Both the position numbers and the translations under genes were made by a program. Source: Caprella mutica (Eukaryota; Arthropoda; Malacostraca; Amphipoda; Caprellidae). Taken from it: DNA of 64,000 bases. This document shows, one piece after another, positions 56,764-64,000 of the stretch. Under the pieces are notes generated by a model. The model saw nothing but the letters and a program-made list of their open reading frames with translations. It was not told the origin of the DNA and ran no database searches. The stretch lies in NCBI GenBank assembly GCA_947561585.1, contig CANNZV010000121.1:124001-188000 (forward strand). Direction: 5' to 3'. Numbering within the stretch: the first letter of the stretch is position 1; each line of letters opens with the position of its first letter.

Positions 56764-58026
56764 ATGTTAGACAGCCTCCTCATGTTTGACAGCCTCCTCA
56801 TGTTTGACAGCCTCCTCATGTTTGACAGCCTCCTCATGTTTGACAGCCTCCTCATGTTTGACAGCCTTCTCATATTTGACAGCTTCCTCATGTTTGACAG
56901 CCTCCTCATGTTTGACAACCTCCTCATGTTTGACAGCCTTCTCATATTTGACAGCTTCCTCATGTTTGACAGCCTCCTCATGTTTGACAGCCTCCTCATG
57001 TTTGACAGCCTTCTCATATTTGACAGCTTCCTCATGTTTGACAGCCTCCTCATGTTTGACAGCCTCCTCATGTTTGACAGCCTCCTCATGTTTGACAGCC
57101 TCCTCATGTTTGACAGCCTCCTCATGCTTGACAGCCTCCTCATGCTTGACAGCCTCCTCATATTTGACAGCCTCCTCATATTTGACAGCTTCCTCATGTT
57201 TGACAGCCTCCTCATGTTTGACAGCCTCCTCATGTTGGACAGCCTCCTCATGTTTGACAGCCTCCTCATGTTTGACAGCCTCCTCATGTTTGACAGCCTC
57301 CTCATGTTTGACAGCCTCCTAATGCTTGACAGCCTCCTCATGTTTGACAGCCTCCTCATGCTTGACAGCCTCCTCATGCTTGACAGCCTCCTCATGCTTG
57401 ACAGCCTCCTCATATTTGACAGCCTCCTCATATTTGACAGCCTCCTCATATTTGACAGCTTCCTCATGTTTGACAGCCTCCTCATGTTGGACAGCCTCCT
57501 CATGTTGGACAGCCTCCTCATGTTTGACAGCCTCCTCATGTTTGACAGCCTCCTCATGTTTGACAGCCTCCTCATGTTTGACAGCCTCCTCATGTTTGAC
57601 AGCCTCCTAATGCTTGACAGCCTCCTCATGTTTGACAGCCTCCTCATGCTTGACAGCCTCCTCATGCTTTACAGCCTCCTCATGCTTGACAGCCTCCTCA
57701 TGCTTGACAGCCTCTTCATGCTTGACAGCCTCCTCATGTTTGACAGCCTCCTCATGTTTGACAGCCTCCTCATGTTTGACAGCCTCCTCATGTTTGACAG
57801 CCTCCTCATGTTTGACAGCCTCCTCATGTTTGGCAGAATCATTTCTCCTCATGTTTGGCAGAATCATTTCTCCTCATGTCTGACAGAATCATTTCTCGTC
57901 ATGTTTGACAGAATCATTTCTCCTCATGTTTGACAGAATCATTTCTCCTCATGTTTGACAGAATCATTTCTCCTCATGTTTGACAGAATCATTTTTCCTC
58001 ATGTTTGACAGGATCATTTCTCCTCA
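56764..58026. repeat. Composite minisatellite: 18-bp units, then 25-bp units
   Basis: 56764-57832 consists of about 59 units of GACAGCCTCCTCATGTTT. 57833-58026 consists of about 7-8 units of GACAGAATCATTTCTCCTCA followed by TGTTT. The 25-bp form equals the 18-bp form with a 7-bp expansion, and both share CCTCATGTTTGACAG. Open frames up to about 396 residues on both strands follow from the 18-bp (six-codon) period and are not genes. Confidence 0.94.
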
Positions 58027-58135
58027 AGTTTTCTCTTTCTCTAAGTGAAGGTAGAAATATTTGAGTCACATATCGTTACGTTCATATTGTTATCATTTTT
58101 ATTCGCTGTTAAGAAAATAGACCAGTGTAACTTAT

Positions 58136-58310
58136 AGGGTAAGTTCCGAGTTAATCAGAGTTTCATATTCCCGATCATATAAATAACTGTGCAATATTAT
58201 TTACATCGCTATGTTCATTGGTATCTGGTATCAAGTATACCTCTTAGAATATAGCATTTAAAGTATGATCGAAAATGTGGAACAGTTCGAAAAAGCGGAA
58301 ACTTACCTTA
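58136..58310. mobile_element. GGGTAAGTTC MITE whose right end merges into a minisatellite
   Basis: The left arm GGGTAAGTTCCGAGTTAATC, the centre CATTGGTATCTGGTATCAAG and the right arm GATCGAAAATGTGGAACAGT are intact. The right terminus GCGGAAACTTACCTTA runs straight into the 20-bp array that follows. Confidence 0.75.
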
Positions 58311-58960
58311 GTTACCTTATCGGTAACTTGGTTACCTTATCGGAACCTTAGTTACCTTATTGGTAACTTGGTTACCTTATCGGAACCTTAGTTACCTTAT
58401 TGGTAACTTGGTTACCTTATCGGAACCTTAGTTACCTTATTGGTAACTTGGTTACCTTATCGGAACCTTAGTTACCTTATCGGAACCTTAGTTACCTTAT
58501 CGGAACCTTAGTTACCTTATCGGAACCTTAGTTACCTTATCTGAACCTTAGTTACCTTATCGGAACCTTAGTTACCTTATCGGAACCTTAGTTACCTTAT
58601 CGGAACCTTAGTTACCTTATCGGAACCTTAGTTACCTTATCGGAACCTTAGTTACCTTATCGGAACCTTAGTTACCTTATCGGAACCTTAGTTACCTTAT
58701 CGGAACCTTAGTTACCTTATCGGAACCTTAGTTACCTTATCGGAACCTTATAGTTACCTTATCGGAACCTTATAGTTACCTTATCGGAACCTTATAGTTA
58801 CCTTATCGGAACCTTGGTTACCTTATCTGAACCTTGGTTACCTTATCGGAACCTTGGTTACCTTATCGGAACCTTAGTTACCTTATCGGAACCTTAGTTA
58901 CCTTATCTGAACCTTAGTTACCTTATCTGAACCTTAGTTACCTTATCTGAACCTTAGTTA
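58303..58960. repeat. Minisatellite, 20-bp unit, about 33 copies
   Basis: Unit GGAACCTTAGTTACCTTATC. The first units alternate with GGTAACTTGGTTACCTTATC; later units carry a TA insertion (CCTTATAGTTACC) or CTGAACC. Its TCGGAACCTTA core closely resembles the adjoining MITE terminus TCGGAACTTACC. Confidence 0.93.
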
Positions 58961-59166
58961 ATAACGCTAAAAGAACTTAATTCTCCCAGCTGGCTTCGAA
59001 CCCCCTGACCCTTTTTACCGAGGAATTCATGTAATATAGGGTGAAGGAAAGAGTGATTTAGAATACATTTTTTTTTTCAACTGAACTAAATTTCAATAGA
59101 GATCTACGGTGTTAGTTTTGACCTAAAAGAACTCTTATGACCTCTCATATTCACTAAATATATATG

Positions 59167-59399
59167 CAGTAAAACTCACGAGTTATGTAGCACTCGAGAT
59201 ATGAAGTGCACCGGAGTTATGAAGTATTTTCTATATTTGAATAAATGATAAAAAACGATATGAATTTCGTCCTAGTTATACCTCAAAAACCATATTTTTC
59301 TCGGAGATTTTAATCATAGAAAACTATCGGTGTCTTTGAGTAATGAAGTGGCTCTGAATTATGAAATAAATAATACTTCATAACTCAGGAGTGTCACTG
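59167..59399. mobile_element. 233-bp MITE with CAGTRAMACTC ends, pogo/Tigger-like
   Basis: The left end CAGTAAAACTCACGAGTTAT and right end, whose complement reads CAGTGACACTCCTGAGTTAT, are inverted. Subterminal GAGTTATGAAGT motifs recur in both arms. The right flank is TA; the left flank is TG (a mutated TA?). The CAGTnnAACTC start resembles pogo/Tigger-type ends (family knowledge); no transposase is present. Confidence 0.55.
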
Positions 59400-59400
59400 T

Positions 59401-59496
59401 ACTCTATAGTCTATGCTATAATATGATCTTTATTTAATTAATAACTTTAGTTAAATCTGGGGACACTGACCAGAAGTGTGGATAGTGATTTCATAT
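59401..59496 (+). repeat. Dispersed repeat R1 (copy c)
   Basis: CTCTATAGTCTATGCTATAA, TTTAGTTAAATCTGGGGACA and CTGACCAGAAGTGTGGATAG match the R1 core. The related 51-bp minisatellite follows about 250 bp downstream; the gap is an AT-rich, partly self-complementary stretch (59510-59745) that may be an insertion. Confidence 0.68.
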
Positions 59497-59748
59497 TGAT
59501 ACACTGGGGTTATTGGTGAATTGCGTGGAAAATAATTGCTCGAATGATCAATTGCTCACAGTGTTCGAATTCGTACGTCACTTAATCATGAAAATTGAAT
59601 CACTCAGATTAGCTGCCCCTAATCGTCTATGTTTTCAATTAGTAATAATTAATTAATAATTAATTAATAATAATTGTATTTCACTTTTTTTGTTATCTGA
59701 GCGATTAATTGTCTTTTGATCAATTGTTCATTCGAACAATTTACCGGC

Positions 59749-60834
59749 TAGAGTACACAATTACAAATATTCATGCAATTTCTTGTTATTCTTTACGGGC
59801 GAGTACACTAGTTACAGATATTGATACTCTATCTTGTTATTCTTTACGGGCGAGTACACTAGTTACAGATATTGATACTCTATCTTGTTATTCTTTACGG
59901 GCGAGTACACTAGTTACAAATATCGATAGCATATCTTGTTATTCTTTACGGGCGAGTATACTAGTTACAAATATCGATTGCATATCTTGTTATAATTTAC
60001 GGGAGAGTACACTAGTTACAAATATTGATACTCTATCTTGTTATTCTTTACGGGCGAGTACACTAGTTACAAGTATGTGTAGATACCATATCTTGTTATT
60101 CTTTACGGGAGAGTACACTAGTTACAAATATTGATACTCTATCTTGTTATTCTTTACGGGCGAGTACACTAGTTATAAATATTGATACTCTATCTTGTTA
60201 TTCTTTACGGGCGAGTACACTAATTACAAATATTGATACTCTATCTTTCTATTCTTTACGGGCGAGTACACTAGTTACAGATATTGATACTCTATTTTGT
60301 TATTCTTTACGGGCGAGTACACTAGTTACAGATATTGATACTCTATCTTGCTATTCTTTATGGGCGAGTACACTAGTTACAGATATTGATACTCTATTTT
60401 GTTATTCTTTACGGGCGAGTACACTAGTTACAAATAGTGATACTCTATCTTGTTATTCTTTACGGGCGAGTACACTAGTTACAGATATTGATACTCTATC
60501 TTGCTATTCTTTACGGGCGAGTACACTAGTTACAGATATTGATACTCTATTTTGTTATTCTTTACGGGCGAGTACACTAGTTACAAATAGTGATACTCTA
60601 TCTTGTTATTCTTTACGGGCGAGTACACTAGTTACAGATATTGATACTCTATCTTGTTATTCTTTACAGGCGAGTACACTAGTTACAGATATTGATACTC
60701 TATCTTGTTATTCTTTACAGGCGAGTACACTAGTTACAGATATTGATACTCTATCTTGTTATTCTTTACGGGCGAGTACACTAGTTACAGATATTGATAC
60801 TCTATCTTGTTATTCTTTACGGGCGAGTACACTA
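59749..60834. repeat. Minisatellite, 51-bp unit, about 21 copies
   Basis: Units contain GATACTCTATCTTGTTATTC, TTTACGGGCGAGTACACTAG and TTACAGATATT. It shares ACGGGCRAGTACACTAGTTA and the following ATATTGATACT with the 55-bp array at 20571-20935, so both derive from the same ancestral R1-linked array. Confidence 0.94.
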
Positions 60835-61210
60835 GCTGTTGAGGCAGATGTTACCCTATATTTTCTACTCTATTTTCACTTTCAAAACAGAGTGGCTTTA
60901 AATTGTTAAATAGCTTAGAGTTGTTTTTCTCCTCCGTAACCGTACCGTAAAAAATGTTATCTCGTCTGTTTCGGAATATTAACAAAATATACTGTGGCAA
61001 TATCGAATAATTTCTCCATTAAATAAATTTAGGTAAATTAAGTAATATTCGTAAGTAATATACATGGCTTATATAAATTTTATCCTTTCATCATTATTTT
61101 ATCATTCTTACCGACAATTTTGCTAGAATATTTAAATAAAGTACAATCGTATACTTGTAACAATTTGTTATTATTAATTAATTTTCTTTATTCATTTACA
61201 TTTAACATCC
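60835..61210. other. Unassigned AT-rich spacer
   Basis: No gene recognised. A plus-strand frame beginning near 61120 stays open only because it enters the next array. Confidence 0.4.
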
Positions 61211-63024
61211 CATTTTTACTCTGCCCTCTTTACTCACATTCTTTACTCTTATTCCCCTCTTCCATTCACACTCTTCATTCTTATTCCCCTCTTTCATTCA
61301 CACTCTTCACTCTTACTCCCCTCTTTCATTCACACTCTTTACTCTTATTCCCCTCTTTCATTCACACTTTTTACTCTTACAACCCTCTTTCATTCACACT
61401 CTTTACTCTTATTCCCCTCTTTCATTCACACTTTTTACTCTTACTCCCCTCTTTCATTCACACTCTTCACTCTCATTCCCCTCTTTCATTCACACTTTTT
61501 ACTCATATTTCCCTCTTTCATTCACACTCTTTACTCTTACTCCCCTCTTTCATTCACACTCTTTACTCTTATTCCCCTCTTCCATTCACACTCTTCATTC
61601 TTATTCCCCTCTTTCATTCACACTCTTTACTCTTATTCCCCTCTTTCATTCACACTCTTTACTCATATTCCCCTCTTTCATTCACACTCTTTACTCTTAC
61701 TCCCCTCTTCCATTCACACTCTTTTACTCTTATTCCCCTCTTTCATTCACACTCTTTTACTCTTATTCCCCTCTTCCATTCACACTCTTCATTCTTATTC
61801 CCCTCTTTCATTCACACTCTTTACTCTTATTCCCCTCTTCCATTCACACTCTTCATTCTTATTCCCCTCTTTCATTCACACTCTTTACTCTTATTCCCCT
61901 CTTTCATTCACACTCTTCATTCTTATTCCCCTCTTCCATTCACACTCTTTTACTCTTATTCCCCTCTTTCATTCACACTCTTTTACTCTTATTCCCCTCT
62001 TCCATTCACACTCTTCATTCTTATTCCCCTCTTTCATTCACACTCTTTACTCTTATTCCCCTCTTCCATTCACACTCTTCATTCTTATTCCCCTCTTTCA
62101 TTCACACTCTTTACTCTTATTCCCCTCTTTCATTCACACTCTTTACTCATATTCCCCTCTTTCATTCACACTCTTTACTCTTACTCCCCTCTTCCATTCA
62201 CACTCTTTTACTCTTATTCCCCTCTTTCATTCACACTCTTTTACTCTTATTCCCCTCTTTCATTCACACTCTTTTACTCTTATTCCCCTCTTTCATTCAC
62301 ACTCTTTACTCTTACTCCCCTCTTCCATTCACACTCTTCATTCTTATTCCCCTCTTTCATTCACACTCTTTACTCTTATTCCCCTCTTTCATTCACACTC
62401 TTCATTCTTATTCCCCTCTTTCATTCACACTCTTTACTCTTACTCCCCTCTTCCATTCACACTCTTCATTCTTATTCCCCTCTTTCATTCACACTCTTTA
62501 CTCTTACTCCCCTCTTCCATTCACACTCTTCATTCTTATTCCCCTCTTTCATTCACACTCTTTACTCTTATTCCCCTCTTTCATTCACACTCTTTACTCA
62601 TATTTCCCTCTTTCATTCACGCTCTTTACTCTTATTCCCCTCTTCCATTCACACTCTTCATTCTTATTCCCTTCTTTCATTCACACTCTTCACTCTCATT
62701 CCCCTCTTTCATTCACACTCTTTACTCATATTCCCCTCTTTCATTCACACTCTTTACTCATATTCCCCTCTTTACTCATATTCCCCTCTTTCATTCACAC
62801 TCTTTACTCTTACTCCCCTCTTTCATTCACACTCTTTACTCTTACTCCCCTCTTTCATTCACACTCTTTACTCTTACTCCCCTCTTTCATTCACACTCTT
62901 TACTCTTATTCCCCTCTTCCATTCACACTCTTCACTCTTATTCCCCTCTTTCATTCACACTCTTTACTCTTACTCCCCTCTTTCATTCACACTCTTCACT
63001 CTTACTCCCCTCTTTCATTCATAG
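61211..63024. repeat. Minisatellite, 32-bp unit, about 56 copies, almost G-free plus strand
   Basis: Units of CCCCTCTTTCATTCACACTC followed by TTTACTCTTATT, with variants TTCCATTC, TTCATTCTTATT, TTTTACTC and CTCATATT. Blocks of variants recur, implying block duplications. The plus strand has essentially no G inside units, so stops containing G are absent and a 634-residue frame results; the 32-bp period rotates through all three frames, so it is not a real protein. Confidence 0.95.
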
Positions 63025-63082
63025 CCATCACTCTCATTCCAATCCAGAGCACATTTTCCCCTCTTTTTTTTCTTTTTCTCAG

Positions 63083-63249
63083 TGTGGTGTCAGTTTCTGA
63101 CCCGAGAGGTTGTGTGCCGCAGTGTGTCTCTTCCTTCCCCTCACTCTCATTCCATCTCCAAAGATAAAAGCACCTTCCCATTACCCTCTTATTCTCACCA
63201 CTCAGTGACATGTCAGTCGTACCCTCTAGTTACCCTCACCAGTGCCTGA
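63083..63249 (+). other. Candidate exon (phase-compatible with 52619-52688), low confidence
   Basis: A strong acceptor (TTTTTTTTCTTTTTCTCAG, ending at 63082) is followed by a frame that, when joined in phase 1 to the exon ending at 52688, is open for 54 codons to TGA at 63247-63249 (starting WCQFLTREVVCRS). Parts of the segment (CCCCTCACTCTCATTCC) resemble the flanking minisatellite, so the open frame may be chance. Confidence 0.2.
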
Positions 63250-64000
63250 GAAAGTCAATACCCTCACTTTTATTACTGGAGGGTAAACAATACTGCTGAT
63301 TTTTAGTGTCATTTCAGAGGAGTAAGTTGCGTTGACTTGTCTCTTTGGAACATTCAATGAATTGTCATCTAGAAGTGTTCGTTCATATGGAAAATACCGA
63401 GACAAATATCTATTTCCCCTCTTTTTTTTCTATTCAATAACTGAACAAAGGCTGGACCGATGGTAAAAGTTTCCAGTCTTCCACTGGTATGGAATTTAAG
63501 CAGCGAGTTTCTTGGTCTTAATTTTTTATTGCTTAACTATGTTGTGATTCTTTTAATTACGGATTTGAAAAGCCTCGTTATAATTGATATTGTTTTTCGA
63601 TATTGGCCAGCTTGGATTGCTTTACATGTACATAGAAAGAATTTTAATTAACTAGGTTTATTCATATCATTATTATTATGTAAAATGTATGTTCAGTATA
63701 TAATCTCAACGTGTATTTCTTAGAAACATAATTTATACCTATAGTAAGTTACTTTAATTTAAAAAAAATCGTATTATCTGAAAATAATTTTTTATTATTA
63801 ATTTATTTATCAATTTATTTTTATGGAATAAATGATATTTTCTCTTATTATTTCCTCTTCATTTTCTTACTACAATTTTTATCGTCCTTGTCTCATAATT
63901 TTGATGACGGATAAACTTGTCGCTTAATGAAATTTTAGACGAAGTATATATTGTTATATAACCACGGTTTGTCTGCCTTGAAATAATACACTGTCGAGTT
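63250..64000. other. Unassigned AT-rich DNA
   Basis: No repeat or gene recognised. A 63-codon plus-strand frame at 63460-63651 is hydrophobic but has no other support. Confidence 0.35.

Noticed and set aside
56694..57933. Hexapeptide-repeat proteins on both strands (for example DSLLMF, SNMRRL)
   Set aside because: The 18-bp unit is six codons with no stop in several frames at once; openness on both strands marks a repeat artefact.
59510..59745. A further MITE with GGTRAATTG ends
   Set aside because: Inverted similarity is short and interrupted by simple AATTAATAATT sequence; ends and duplication cannot be set.
61120..63024. A 634-residue plus-strand open frame
   Set aside because: It is a 32-bp minisatellite with an almost G-free strand; the frame rotates through the repeat and shows no domain or splice signal.

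Overview
This is an AT-rich animal nuclear genome window with very few genes. The best-supported protein gene is an arthropod-type core alpha-1,3-fucosyltransferase (FucTA class) with introns, on the minus strand. There is also an intact nuclear tRNA-Glu(TTC) and a decayed jockey/CR1-type LINE. These point to an arthropod, probably an insect. I cannot name the species from the sequence alone.

Layout. 1-10.9 kb: AT-rich DNA with four minisatellites, several copies of a palindromic GGGTAAGTTC-ended MITE, and tRNA-Glu at 4871-4942. 10.95-12.9 kb: two exons of the fucosyltransferase, minus strand, 5' end at about 12.9 kb; the remaining catalytic exons lie beyond the window start. 13-42.6 kb: mostly minisatellites with units of 16-55 bp, separated by MITEs and unassigned AT-rich DNA. 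This part also holds an unassigned, possibly decayed coding segment (24968-25862), a 560-bp TTAA-flanked element with two CTCF-like motifs (38174-38733) and an exactly 1000-bp palindromic TA-flanked element (39369-40368). 42.8-46 kb: a 5'-truncated LINE, minus strand, with frameshifts and three diverged copies of a 3' segment. 46.1-49.9 kb: a cluster of three foldback-type elements, each with a perfect 8-bp target-site duplication and inverted ends built from short units ending in C-runs; one is split by a nested 921-bp palindromic element. 50-64 kb: MITEs, a plausible first coding exon of an unidentified plus-strand gene (52619-52688), and five or six large minisatellites.

Tandem repeats sum to roughly 18 kb of 64 kb by the boundaries listed here. 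The long open frames inside them are by-products of stop-free units and are not annotated as genes. The most interesting theme is the link between mobile elements and minisatellites. Three foldback elements carry short-unit arrays as their inverted ends. One minisatellite appears to start from a MITE terminus (58.3 kb). Another 51-55-bp minisatellite is attached to a dispersed repeat at three loci. Several arrays switch unit length part-way.

Limits: boundaries were read by eye and are accurate to a few bases for TSD-defined elements and to about 10-20 bases for tandem arrays. No database search was possible.
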